Notes: generated by a model from the sequence alone, not told the origin. A stretch of 12,782 nucleotides of DNA from Comamonadaceae bacterium (GCA_947458305.1 CANGZO010000041.1:1-12782), one strand, 5' to 3'. Positions 1 to 6,705 are shown, numbered from the stretch's first letter. Program-made: numbers and translations.

Positions 1-249
1 AAAGTGCAAGTTCGCTATTTCGCCTCTTTGCGTGAAAGCATTGGTTTGTCGCATGAGACCGTGGAGACCCAGACGGCCGATGTGGCCGCTTTGCGCAGCG
101 AGTTGATGGCCAGGGGCGAGCACTACAGAGCTTGTCTCGCGCCGGATCGTCCGGTGCGCATGGCTTTGAACCAGCTCATGGTGCAGGGCAACGCCGCCCT
201 GACCGAGGGCTGCGAGGTCGGATTTTTCCCACCCGTGACCGGAGGTTGA
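1..249 (+). CDS. moaD: Molybdopterin synthase small subunit MoaD (5' end just outside window)
   Basis: Small sulfur-carrier subunit of molybdopterin synthase. Its C-terminal glycine is thiocarboxylated and donates sulfur to precursor Z (cPMP) while bound to MoaE, in cytoplasmic molybdenum cofactor synthesis. The protein is ubiquitin-like, about 82 aa, and ends in the required Gly-Gly (FFPPVTGG, codons 241-246, then TGA). A central MALNQ segment is typical of the family. The frame is open to the window edge: AAA GTG CAA reads KVQVRYFAS, and relatives commonly begin MKV, so the real ATG is probably the codon just before base 1; a GTG start at position 4 is the alternative. moaE follows after 4 nt, so the two are almost certainly one operon with matched output. 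Recognition is by motif and context, not by a database search. Confidence 0.93.
   Translation, partial: KVQVRYFASLRESIGLSHETVETQTADVAALRSELMARGEHYRACLAPDRPVRMALNQLMVQGNAALTEGCEVGFFPPVTGG
241..246 (+). promoter_or_regulatory. Shine-Dalgarno of moaE inside the last codons of moaD
   Basis: GGAGGT is a near-perfect anti-Shine-Dalgarno match, 7 nt before the moaE ATG at 254. The same six bases are the two codons for the essential C-terminal Gly-Gly of MoaD. The site decides the moaE start and implies that ribosomes finishing moaD help load moaE. Confidence 0.85.
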
Positions 250-253
250 CACC

Positions 254-742
254 ATGACACCCCGAGTCAGCATCCAGACGCACGACTTTGATGTGTCCAC
301 CGAGTTGGCCGCCTTGCAGGGTCAGGACTTGCGTGTTGGGGCAGTGTGCAGTTTTGTCGGGACGGTGCGCGACACCCGGGCTCTGACCGGTCAGGCGAGT
401 GATGAAGTGCAAGCCATGGAGCTGGAGCACTACCCGGGCATGACCGAAAAATCGATCGAAGCCATGATCGAAGAAGCGCATCGGCGCTTTGACTTTTATG
501 CTGCCCGAGTGGTGCACCGCGTGGGACGTTTGCTGCCTGCTGACCAGATCGTGCTGGTGGCTGTGACCTCTGCGCACCGGGGTGAAAGCTTCAAGGCGTG
601 TGAATTTTTGATGGACTACCTCAAAACACAGGCACCATTTTGGAAAAAAGAACAAACCCCCGAAGGCGCGAATTGGGTGGACGCCCGCGTTTCAGACGAT
701 GCCGCATTGGCCCGTTGGGGCATACAGAGTCGCAATTTGTAA
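254..742 (+). CDS. moaE: Molybdopterin synthase large (catalytic) subunit MoaE
   Basis: Catalytic subunit of the MoaD2-MoaE2 heterotetramer that converts cPMP to molybdopterin by adding the dithiolene sulfurs. The 162-aa product has the family landmarks: FVGTVRD at 34-40 with Arg39, the SAHRG segment at 106-110 (His108-Arg109), and YLKTQAPFWKKE at 122-133, whose Lys124 and Lys131 match the two catalytic lysines (119 and 126) of the E. coli enzyme. WVDARVSDD near the C-terminus is also typical. The length is slightly above the usual 150 aa. The start is fixed by GGAGGT at 241-246. The stop codon TAA (740-742) lies inside a small perfect hairpin (732-746), and a larger one follows, with the next gene converging from the other strand. 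Confidence 0.95.
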   Translation: MTPRVSIQTHDFDVSTELAALQGQDLRVGAVCSFVGTVRDTRALTGQASDEVQAMELEHYPGMTEKSIEAMIEEAHRRFDFYAARVVHRVGRLLPADQIVLVAVTSAHRGESFKACEFLMDYLKTQAPFWKKEQTPEGANWVDARVSDDAALARWGIQSRNL

Positions 743-800
743 TTGCCTCCCAAGCCATTTGCTGTCCCAACATAGAGCTTATGTTCGCAAGGCTTGGGAG
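732..800. other. Two adjacent hairpins between converging genes
   Basis: Hairpin 1: GCAATT (732-737), TGT, AATTGC (741-746), perfect, covering the moaE stop. Hairpin 2: a perfect 10-bp arm pair CTCCCAAGCC (747-756) / GGCTTGGGAG (791-800). Inside it TTGC (759-762) pairs with GCAA (787-790), and AACATA (769-774) pairs with TATGTT (780-785) around the loop GAGCT. The structure lies between the ends of moaE and of the minus-strand gene, whose stop is at 803-805. Neither side has a U-tract, so it is not a textbook intrinsic terminator. A 3'-end stabiliser or an atypical bidirectional terminator is the likely role (inference). Confidence 0.6.
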
Positions 801-802
801 TC

Positions 803-1354
803 TCAATGCTTGTAGGGAGCAGGGTTTGTGTCGGAAAACGGTTCGGAGGCTGAGTCCTCATGCATAAGGGGTGAGCTCAAGCCCCAGTCCGCCTTGGCAA
901 TGGTTTGATGAAGCAAATGGATCAGCCCGTGAAGCAAAGGCGCTTGCAGGTTCAGATGACATGAATGCGCGCTGTCGCCGTTTTTTTCTTGAAAAACCAC
1001 TTGCAAGCTGCCACTGGGCTGGAGGCTCAATTGGGCATCGGTCACCAAAAGAGGTTGTGATCCCAACGGATATGGGCCTGGTTTGCTGGTGTAAGGTGTT
1101 GTGAAGTCCGCATTTTGTAAAAATGCCTCCCGTTTGATCTCGGTGAGGATGCGCTGAGAATTGGCATCTGCTGCGGCGACACCTGGTTGCGAGGCCTCCA
1201 GCTTGACCAGCGAATGGCCCATGGCCGGTAGCAAGCGTGCGACCATTCTGCGGGTGAGCCAAAAATGAAACTCTTGAGAATCCTGAGTGTTCAGTCGCAA
1301 CAAAAGCCGATCTTGGCGATCATCGTGGCTAACGGACAGCTGGTGAATGTGCAT
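803..1354 (-). CDS. Conserved-looking hypothetical protein, 183 aa
   Basis: Product of 183 aa with no domain I can name. From memory, similar uncharacterised proteins (an N-terminus like MHIHQLS, a DRLLLRLNT segment, then FWLTRR and LLPAM) occur next to clpB in other Comamonadaceae, but this was not searched. The N-terminal 50 residues alternate charged and hydrophobic residues as in a small beta-sheet domain (DRLLLRLNT at 15-23, FHFWLTRRM at 29-37). A second beta-like block lies around 105-131 (VTDAQLSLQ, SLQVVFQEKN). The C-terminal 25 residues are polar and probably disordered. There is no signal peptide, membrane helix or metal-binding cysteine cluster. The ATG (1352-1354) has only a weak ribosome site. 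The gene is divergent from clpB (86 bp apart) and convergent with moaE. The opposite-strand frames here lack any family resemblance, which supports this strand. Confidence 0.75.
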   Translation of the reverse strand: MHIHQLSVSHDDRQDRLLLRLNTQDSQEFHFWLTRRMVARLLPAMGHSLVKLEASQPGVAAADANSQRILTEIKREAFLQNADFTTPYTSKPGPYPLGSQPLLVTDAQLSLQPSGSLQVVFQEKNGDSAHSCHLNLQAPLLHGLIHLLHQTIAKADWGLSSPLMHEDSASEPFSDTNPAPYKH

Positions 1355-1391
1355 TACTTGATTTTAGGCAACAAAGCGCCGACCTTGACGC

Positions 1392-1416
1392 CTTGAAAAT
1401 GTGGGATGCCACCCAA
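1392..1416 (+). promoter_or_regulatory. Candidate heat-shock sigma-32 promoter of clpB
   Basis: CTTGAAA (1392-1398) is an exact match to the sigma-32 -35 consensus. After a 12-nt spacer, ACCCAA (1411-1416) matches four of six bases of the -10 core CCCCAT. The predicted start near 1423-1426 leaves a short leader holding the ribosome site GGAG (1430-1433). ClpB is a classic sigma-32 target. The -10 match is only fair. Confidence 0.55.
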
Positions 1417-1440
1417 GCTAATGGACATTGGAGAACCATC

Positions 1441-4038
1441 ATGCGCTTAGACAAATTGACGACCAAATTTCATGAGGCGCTGTCCGATGCGCAATCCCTG
1501 GCTTTGGGTGCTGACCACGCTTACATAGAACCTGCACACGTGTTGTTGGCGATGCTCAAACAAGAAGATGGCCCCAAATCTTTGCTGATGCGCGCGGGTG
1601 TTCGGGTGCCAGGTCTTTTGGCGGCTGCGCAAACCGCGGTAGACCGATTGCCCAAAGTGACCGGGCAAGACCAAGTGCAGGTTGGACCAGACTTGGCCAA
1701 GCTGCTGCAAGCGGCCGAGAGAGAGTCCATCAAACGGGGCGATGCCTTCATTGCCAGTGAACTCTTTTTGCTGGCCTTGGCAGATCACAAAGGTGAAGCT
1801 GGGCGTTTGGTCAAAGAGCAGGGCATGAGCCGAAAGAGCTTGGAGTCGGCCATCGACGCTGTGCGGGGTGGCCAAAACGTAGGCAGTGCTGAATCTGAAG
1901 GGCAACGCGAAGCCCTGAAAAAGTATTGCATTGACCTGACTGAGCGGGCCCGCATGGGTAAATTAGATCCGGTGATTGGCCGCGACGACGAGATTCGTCG
2001 CGCCATCCAGGTTTTGCAGCGCCGCACCAAAAACAACCCGGTCCTGATCGGCGAGCCGGGTGTGGGCAAGACCGCGATTGTCGAGGGCTTGGCCCAACGG
2101 ATTGTGGCTGGCGAGGTGCCTGATTCCCTCAAAGGTAAGCGCGTCTTGTCGCTGGACATGGCGGCTTTGCTGGCAGGTGCCAAGTTCAGGGGCGAATTTG
2201 AAGAGCGTCTGAAAACCGTGCTCAGTGAATTGGCCAAAGACGAGGGTCAGACCATTGTGTTCATCGACGAACTGCACACCATGGTAGGTGCGGGCAAGGC
2301 CGAAGGTGCGATGGACGCGGGCAACATGCTCAAGCCTGCACTGGCCCGGGGTGAACTTCACTGCGTGGGTGCGACCACCTTGGATGAATACCGAAAATAC
2401 ATCGAAAAAGACGCGGCCTTGGAGCGCCGTTTCCAGAAAATTCTGGTCAACGAACCCACGGTCGAGGCCACCATTGCCATCTTGCGTGGCTTGCAAGAGA
2501 AGTACGAAATTCACCACGGCGTGGACATCACCGACCCGGCGATTGTGGCGGCGGCTGAGCTCAGCCACCGCTACATCACCGACCGTTTCCTCCCCGACAA
2601 AGCCATTGACCTGATCGACGAGGCGGCGGCGAAGATCAAGATCGAGATCGATTCCAAGCCCGAGGTGATGGACAAGCTCGACCGCCGTTTGATCCAGTTG
2701 CAAATCGAGCGCGAAGCGGTGCGCAGGGAAAGCGATGAGGCGTCGCAAAAACGCTTCGCCTTGATCGAAGAAGAAATCGTCAAACTGAAAAAAGAAGCCG
2801 CCGATTTGGAGGAAATTTGGCACGCCGAAAAAGCACAAGCTCAAGGCGGGCAGCAAGTGCGGGAAGAGATTGACCAGTTGCGCCAACAAATTGAGGAATT
2901 GACCCGCAAAGGCGATTTCAACAAAGTGGCTGAGCTTCAATATGGCAAGCTGCCTGCCTTGGAGAAAACACTCAAAGAAGTTCAAGCCAAAGAGTCCGCA
3001 CCTGGAGATATACCAGTGCACCGCTTGCTGCGCACCCAAGTGGGCGCTGAAGAGATTGCCGAGGTTGTGTCGCGCGCCACGGGTATCCCGGTGTCCAAAA
3101 TGATGCAGGGTGAGCGCGAAAAACTGCTACAGATGGAGGACAAACTGCACCAGCGCGTGGTGGGTCAAGACGAGGCGATTGCGGCTGTGGCCAATGCCAT
3201 TCGCCGTTCACGCTCTGGCCTGTCCGACCCCAATCGGCCAACGGGGTCCTTTCTCTTTCTGGGCCCAACGGGTGTCGGCAAGACCGAGCTGTGCAAGGCG
3301 TTGGCAGGTTTTTTATTTGACAGCGAAGACCACCTGATCCGCATGGACATGAGCGAGTTCATGGAAAAGCACTCGGTGGCCCGCCTCATCGGTGCGCCCC
3401 CAGGCTATGTGGGTTACGAGGAGGGCGGTTACCTGACCGAGGCGGTGCGGCGCAAGCCCTACAGCGTTTTGCTGCTCGACGAGGTGGAAAAAGCCCATCC
3501 GGACGTGTTCAACGTGTTGTTGCAAGTGCTCGACGATGGCCGCCTGACCGATGGTCAAGGCCGCACGGTGGACTTCAAAAACACTGTGATTGTGATGACC
3601 TCCAATTTGGGTTCGCACTTGATCCAGTCCATGGTGGGTCAGCCTGCCGAGGACATCAAGGACGCGGTGTGGGATGAACTCAAGACCCATTTCCGTCCTG
3701 AATTTTTGAATCGCATCGACGAGACGGTGGTGTTTCATGGGTTGGATGCCCAACACATCACCGCAATTGCGGAGATCCAGTTGCAGGTTTTGCAAACCCG
3801 TTTGGCCCGCATGGACCTGAGTTTGAAAGTCAGTGCCGCAGCCTTGTCGGAGCTGGCCAAAGTGGGTTTTGATCCGGTTTTCGGTGCGCGGCCTTTGAAG
3901 CGGGCGATCCAGCAGCGCTTGGAAAATCCTTTGTCCAAGTTGCTGTTAGAGGGGCGCTTTCCACCCAAATGCAGCATCGAAGTGTCGGTGGACCCGGTTC
4001 GGCACCCCGGGCAATTCGACTTCAAAGTGCTTGAATAG
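1441..4038 (+). CDS. clpB: ATP-dependent disaggregase ClpB (Hsp104 family)
   Basis: Hexameric cytoplasmic AAA+ chaperone that works with DnaK/DnaJ/GrpE to thread polypeptides out of aggregates after heat stress. The 865-aa product has the full architecture: N-terminal Clp repeat domain (about 1-145); AAA-1 with Walker A GEPGVGKT (204-211) and Walker B DE (276-277); the coiled-coil M-domain (about 410-525) that distinguishes ClpB from ClpA/ClpC; and AAA-2 with Walker A GPTGVGKT (608-615) and Walker B DE (680-681). The AAA-2 pore loop GYVGYEEGG is present, and no ClpP-binding tripeptide (IGL/IGF) was noticed. The pore loop of AAA-1 reads KFRGEFEERLK, with Phe249 where E. coli has Tyr251. The ATG at 1441 is preceded by GGAG with a 7-nt spacer and gives the normal N-terminus MRLDKLTTKF; an in-frame TTG at 1393 lies inside the promoter and is not the start. 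Confidence 0.98.
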   Translation: MRLDKLTTKFHEALSDAQSLALGADHAYIEPAHVLLAMLKQEDGPKSLLMRAGVRVPGLLAAAQTAVDRLPKVTGQDQVQVGPDLAKLLQAAERESIKRGDAFIASELFLLALADHKGEAGRLVKEQGMSRKSLESAIDAVRGGQNVGSAESEGQREALKKYCIDLTERARMGKLDPVIGRDDEIRRAIQVLQRRTKNNPVLIGEPGVGKTAIVEGLAQRIVAGEVPDSLKGKRVLSLDMAALLAGAKFRGEFEERLKTVLSELAKDEGQTIVFIDELHTMVGAGKAEGAMDAGNMLKPALARGELHCVGATTLDEYRKYIEKDAALERRFQKILVNEPTVEATIAILRGLQEKYEIHHGVDITDPAIVAAAELSHRYITDRFLPDKAIDLIDEAAAKIKIEIDSKPEVMDKLDRRLIQLQIEREAVRRESDEASQKRFALIEEEIVKLKKEAADLEEIWHAEKAQAQGGQQVREEIDQLRQQIEELTRKGDFNKVAELQYGKLPALEKTLKEVQAKESAPGDIPVHRLLRTQVGAEEIAEVVSRATGIPVSKMMQGEREKLLQMEDKLHQRVVGQDEAIAAVANAIRRSRSGLSDPNRPTGSFLFLGPTGVGKTELCKALAGFLFDSEDHLIRMDMSEFMEKHSVARLIGAPPGYVGYEEGGYLTEAVRRKPYSVLLLDEVEKAHPDVFNVLLQVLDDGRLTDGQGRTVDFKNTVIVMTSNLGSHLIQSMVGQPAEDIKDAVWDELKTHFRPEFLNRIDETVVFHGLDAQHITAIAEIQLQVLQTRLARMDLSLKVSAAALSELAKVGFDPVFGARPLKRAIQQRLENPLSKLLLEGRFPPKCSIEVSVDPVRHPGQFDFKVLE

Positions 4039-4108
4039 GGCCCTTGATCGCCATCGCTTTGCAAGCCCGCGCTGCACGCCCGTGACAGACGAGAGATGTG
4101 TTGTTGGG

Positions 4109-4114
4109 CACAAT
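4109..4114 (+). promoter_or_regulatory. Candidate -10 box placing transcription start at the ATG of the next gene
   Basis: CACAAT ends 5 nt before the ATG at 4120, so a start 6-7 nt downstream would fall on the ATG itself. No convincing -35 is present at 16-18 bp. The only purine stretch, TAAGG, ends 1-2 nt before the ATG, too close for a Shine-Dalgarno. The hint of a leaderless message is weak. Confidence 0.3.
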
Positions 4115-4119
4115 AAGGC

Positions 4120-5820
4120 ATGACCTCAAAAATTGCTGGCCACCTTCTTGTTGAATGCCTCTTGGCCCAAGGCGTCACCCATGCTTTTGGCGTACCTGGA
4201 GAAAGTTATCTGGCGGTGCTGGATGGTTTTCATTTGTACCGCGACAGCATCCAGTTTGTGACCTGCAGACAGGAAGGGGGCGCTGCCTTCATGGCCGAAG
4301 CCCAAGGCAAGCTCACTGGTCGTCCCGGCATTTGCTTTGTCACGCGTGGCCCGGGTGCCACCAACGCATCGATCGGTGTGCACACCGCGTTCCAAGACTC
4401 CACGCCCATGATCCTGTTTGTGGGTGACGTAGCCAGCGACACCCGTGACCGCGAGGCCTTCCAGGAAATGGACTACACCCATTTCTTTGGCCCCTCGACC
4501 AAAGGCATGGCCAAACGGGTGGAGCGTGTGGATGACCCGGAGCGCTTGCCCGAGTATGTTGCCCGGGCTTTTGCCACCGCTATGAACGGCCGTCCAGGTC
4601 CAGTGGTTTTGGTGTTGCCTGAAGACATGCTGACCCAGCCTGTCAAGGCAGCTGCATTGCCCCGCTTGGAGGCTATTCAAGCTTGGAGCGACCCTGGCGC
4701 TTTGCGCACGCTGCGAGACATGCTGTTGGCCGCTCAAAAGCCTTTGGTGATTGCAGGCGGGGGATGCTGGACTCCCCAAGCAGCTCAAGCTTTGCAACGC
4801 TTTGCCGAAAACTGGCAGTTGCCTGTGACCAATGCATTCCGTTTTCAAGACACGTTTGACAACCACCACCCTTTATATGCTGGCGATGTCGGTATCGGGA
4901 TTGGTCCGGCATTGGCCCAGCGCGTGCGCGATGCCGATCTGATTGTGGCCATCGGTCCACGATTGGGAGAAATGACCACCGGGGGCTACACCTTGCTGCA
5001 AGCGCCCAAAACCCGCCAGAAGCTGGTGCACATCCATGCCAGTGCAGAAGAGCTCAATCGGGTTTACCAAGCTGACTTGGCCATCCACGCGACCATGAAC
5101 GCAGCCGCACGCAGCCTAGAAGTCTTGACGGCCCCCACCGAGCTGCCTTGGACGGATTGGACTCAGGCTGCGCACGCAGACTATCAGGCCAACTTGCAAC
5201 CTCAAAAACTGCCCGGCGACATCGACATGCCCGCCATCGTAGCGACGCTGCAAAAGCATTTGCCAGCAGACGCTGTGCTGACCAACGGTGCGGGCAATTT
5301 CGCCAGTTGGATGCACCGTTTTTACAAGCACCACGGCTTGGTCAAAGGCCACAAAACCCAGTTGGCCCCCACTGTGGGTGCCATGGGTTATGGTGTGCCA
5401 GCCGGTATTGCGGCCAATTTGTTGACAGGGCGACTTGCCTTCACCATCGCTGGGGATGGTGACTTCCTCATGAATGGTCAAGAGCTGGCCACGGCTGTTC
5501 AGCATGGCGGAAAAAGCATCATTGTTTTGCTCAACAACGGCATGTACGGCACCATTCGCATGCACCAAGAGCGTGAGTACCCAGATCATGTGGCCGGGTC
5601 AAAATTGCAAAATCCTGATTTTGCAGCTTTGGCGCAAGCATATGGCTATGTGGGCGTGCGCATGAATTGCACCGAAGATTTTGAGGCGGCGTTGTTGGCG
5701 GCGATGGCTCGGCCTCAAGGTACCCTGATCGAAGTGATGCTTGACCCCGAGGTGATCACCACACGTGGCACATTGAGCGCCATTACCCAAGCGGCTTTGG
5801 CCAAGCAATCGTTGCTGTGA
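4120..5820 (+). CDS. Thiamine-diphosphate-dependent enzyme, acetolactate-synthase-like (IlvB superfamily), substrate unknown
   Basis: A 566-aa member of the three-domain TPP enzyme superfamily (Pyr, central Rossmann-like, PP domains). Visible marks: catalytic Glu52 in CRQEGGAAFMAEA, which activates the aminopyrimidine of TPP; GPGATNASIGVHTAFQDSTP in the Pyr domain; a central domain from about 190; and the Mg-TPP motif GDG (445-447) with 24 residues to NN (472-473). It is unlikely to be the biosynthetic acetohydroxyacid synthase. No small subunit gene (ilvH/ilvN) is adjacent, and the residue aligned with the substrate-selecting Trp of AHAS (Trp586 in yeast) is His482, in GTIRMHQERE. Alternatives are a catabolic acetolactate synthase or a decarboxylase/lyase acting on another 2-oxo acid. 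It starts 81 bp after clpB on the same strand and ends before a strong terminator. Superfamily assignment is secure; the reaction is not. Confidence 0.9.
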   Translation: MTSKIAGHLLVECLLAQGVTHAFGVPGESYLAVLDGFHLYRDSIQFVTCRQEGGAAFMAEAQGKLTGRPGICFVTRGPGATNASIGVHTAFQDSTPMILFVGDVASDTRDREAFQEMDYTHFFGPSTKGMAKRVERVDDPERLPEYVARAFATAMNGRPGPVVLVLPEDMLTQPVKAAALPRLEAIQAWSDPGALRTLRDMLLAAQKPLVIAGGGCWTPQAAQALQRFAENWQLPVTNAFRFQDTFDNHHPLYAGDVGIGIGPALAQRVRDADLIVAIGPRLGEMTTGGYTLLQAPKTRQKLVHIHASAEELNRVYQADLAIHATMNAAARSLEVLTAPTELPWTDWTQAAHADYQANLQPQKLPGDIDMPAIVATLQKHLPADAVLTNGAGNFASWMHRFYKHHGLVKGHKTQLAPTVGAMGYGVPAGIAANLLTGRLAFTIAGDGDFLMNGQELATAVQHGGKSIIVLLNNGMYGTIRMHQEREYPDHVAGSKLQNPDFAALAQAYGYVGVRMNCTEDFEAALLAAMARPQGTLIEVMLDPEVITTRGTLSAITQAALAKQSLL

Positions 5821-5869
5821 TCGATTGCCCAAGCCTTTAGGCTTGTTCAAGACAAAGCGGCTCAAATGG

Positions 5870-5905
5870 CCAACAAAAAACCCGCCATGGCGGGTTTTTT
5901 GTTGG
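5870..5905. terminator. Bidirectional intrinsic terminator (perfect 36-nt palindrome)
   Basis: The centre CCCGCCATGGCGGG (5881-5894) is flanked by A6 (5875-5880) and T6 (5895-5900), and the symmetry continues through CCAAC/GTTGG. On either strand it reads as a GC stem followed by a U-tract, so it can stop the TPP gene from the left and the SWIB gene from the right. A small 6-bp hairpin, CAAGCC-TTTA-GGCTTG (5830-5845), lies just upstream on the TPP side. Confidence 0.95.
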
Positions 5906-5918
5906 GAGCTTGCCTGAA

Positions 5919-6323
5919 TTACTTCAGGTGCTTGCCGATCAAGCCAGCCATTTCAAACATGGTGACCTGTGCCTTGCCAAAAACAGCCTTGAGTTTGTCG
6001 TCGGCGTTGATCGCACGACGATTCACGCTGTCTTGCAGTTTGTGCTTCTTGATGTAGACCCACATCTTGCTGACAACTTCGGTGCGTGGCAGTGGCGTAG
6101 CGCCCACCACAGCAGCCAAGGCGGCGCTTGGGGTCAATGCTTTCATGAAAGCGGGATTGGGGGTGCGTTTTTTGGCTGGGGCTGCTTTTTTAGCAGGTGC
6201 CTTGGCCGCTACTTTTTTAGCTGGAGCTGCCGCCTTTTTGGCTGGAGCAGCCTTGGTTGCCGGTGCTGCTTTTTTAGCGGGTGCTGCAGCTTTTTTGGCC
6301 GGGGTTTTTTTCGCAGTTGCCAT
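5919..6323 (-). CDS. SWIB/MDM2-domain protein with histone-H1-like Lys/Ala/Pro tail
   Basis: A 134-aa basic protein in two parts. Residues 1-55 are a low-complexity tail of AAPAKK-type repeats, like the C-terminal tail of histone H1 and bacterial H1-like proteins, and are expected to bind DNA non-specifically. Residues 57-134 form a SWIB domain, with NPAFMKALTPS, LPRTEVVSKMWVYIKKHKLQD, NRRAINADDKL, and VTMFEMAGLIGKHLK at the end. SWIB domains are best known from eukaryotic chromatin remodelling factors, but also occur in Chlamydia and betaproteobacteria. The role is probably nucleoid organisation or DNA topology (inference). The start is MATAKK at 6321-6323, preceded by AAAGGA with a good spacer; a longer in-frame start at 6416 adds 31 unrelated residues and overlaps the likely promoter. 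The coding strand has several A6-A7 runs from tandem Lys codons. Confidence 0.92.
   Translation of the reverse strand: MATAKKTPAKKAAAPAKKAAPATKAAPAKKAAAPAKKVAAKAPAKKAAPAKKRTPNPAFMKALTPSAALAAVVGATPLPRTEVVSKMWVYIKKHKLQDSVNRRAINADDKLKAVFGKAQVTMFEMAGLIGKHLK
6172..6311 (-). repeat. Degenerate in-gene repeats encoding the AAPAKK tail
   Basis: Degenerate repeats of roughly 20-30 bp code for the lysine/alanine tail of the SWIB protein. Two 20-bp units, at 6181-6200 and 6265-6284, are identical at 19 positions. Runs of five to seven T on the plus strand (6186-6191, 6213-6218, 6235-6239, 6270-6275, 6291-6296, 6305-6311) mark paired AAA lysine codons. Such arrays often vary in copy number between strains. 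Confidence 0.85.
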
Positions 6324-6387
6324 GATGAATTTCCTTTGGTCGGAAGTGGGTTCGCCGCTGATAAACGGTGTGTTTACAGCTAGTGCG

Positions 6388-6416
6388 ATGCTAATTGAGA
6401 AAGTGTCAGTTTCCAA
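6388..6416 (-). promoter_or_regulatory. Candidate sigma-70 promoter of the SWIB gene
   Basis: On the minus strand TTGGAA (6411-6416) and TAGCAT (6388-6393) are separated by 17 nt; each matches four of six consensus bases. The implied transcription start near 6381 gives a leader of about 57 nt. It is the best pair seen upstream of the gene, but moderate hexamers in AT-rich DNA are easily found by chance. Confidence 0.4.
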
Positions 6417-6631
6417 GTGAAAAAATCATTTTTATCTAGGTGTTGTTCCTGATTTCGCCTGTTTATTGATTTTTTTTTGCTCTTCTCGACCCAAGCCATT
6501 CAATCGTCTTTGATTCACGAGCTCAATTTCTTGCAAATGGCCATGGAGATGAGAGCGCGATGATCTTTTTCATTATTTGTTTTTTTATTTTGTATTGTGA
6601 AAAATTTTGAATTTTGCGACCTGTCTTTTGC

Positions 6632-6660
6632 TTCTTAATGTAAATTTTTATTTCTTAATG
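6632..6660 (+). repeat. Direct repeats TTCTTAATG, 20-bp period
   Basis: TTCTTAATG occurs at 6632-6640 and again at 6652-6660, exactly 20 bp (about two helical turns) apart, with an AT-only spacer. It lies 46 bp upstream of the palindromic operators and could be an activator site for aceA (inference). Confidence 0.5.
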
Positions 6661-6705
6661 CGGAAAAAGTCTTGTAAGTAATTGATTTTAAACAAATAAA
6701 AATAA

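Noticed and set aside
1393..1440. Longer clpB start at TTG 1393
   Set aside because: No ribosome site, an atypical N-terminal extension, and overlap with the -35/-10 elements; ATG 1441 has GGAG and the normal N-terminus.
1963..3039. Long open frame on the minus strand across clpB (358 codons)
   Set aside because: It lies wholly opposite a certain clpB, is rich in residues expected from the complement of its codons, and resembles no protein family.
4036..4069. Imperfect stem GGG-CC-CTTG / CAAGCCC after clpB
   Set aside because: Needs a two-base bulge and a long loop and has no U-tract; not a supportable terminator.
6324..6416. Longer start for the SWIB gene at 6416
   Set aside because: The extra 31 residues are unlike the family, while ATG 6323 has a good Shine-Dalgarno and the expected MATAKK start.
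6067..6420. Plus-strand frame with AFLAGAA-type repeats that look like membrane helices
   Set aside because: It is the exact antisense of the AAPAKK repeats of the SWIB gene, whose SWIB domain and ribosome site show the real strand.
6490..6500. CCCAAGCCATT also present at 749-759 in the hairpin after moaE
   Set aside because: An 11-bp match without the partner arm; plausible by chance in 12.8 kb.
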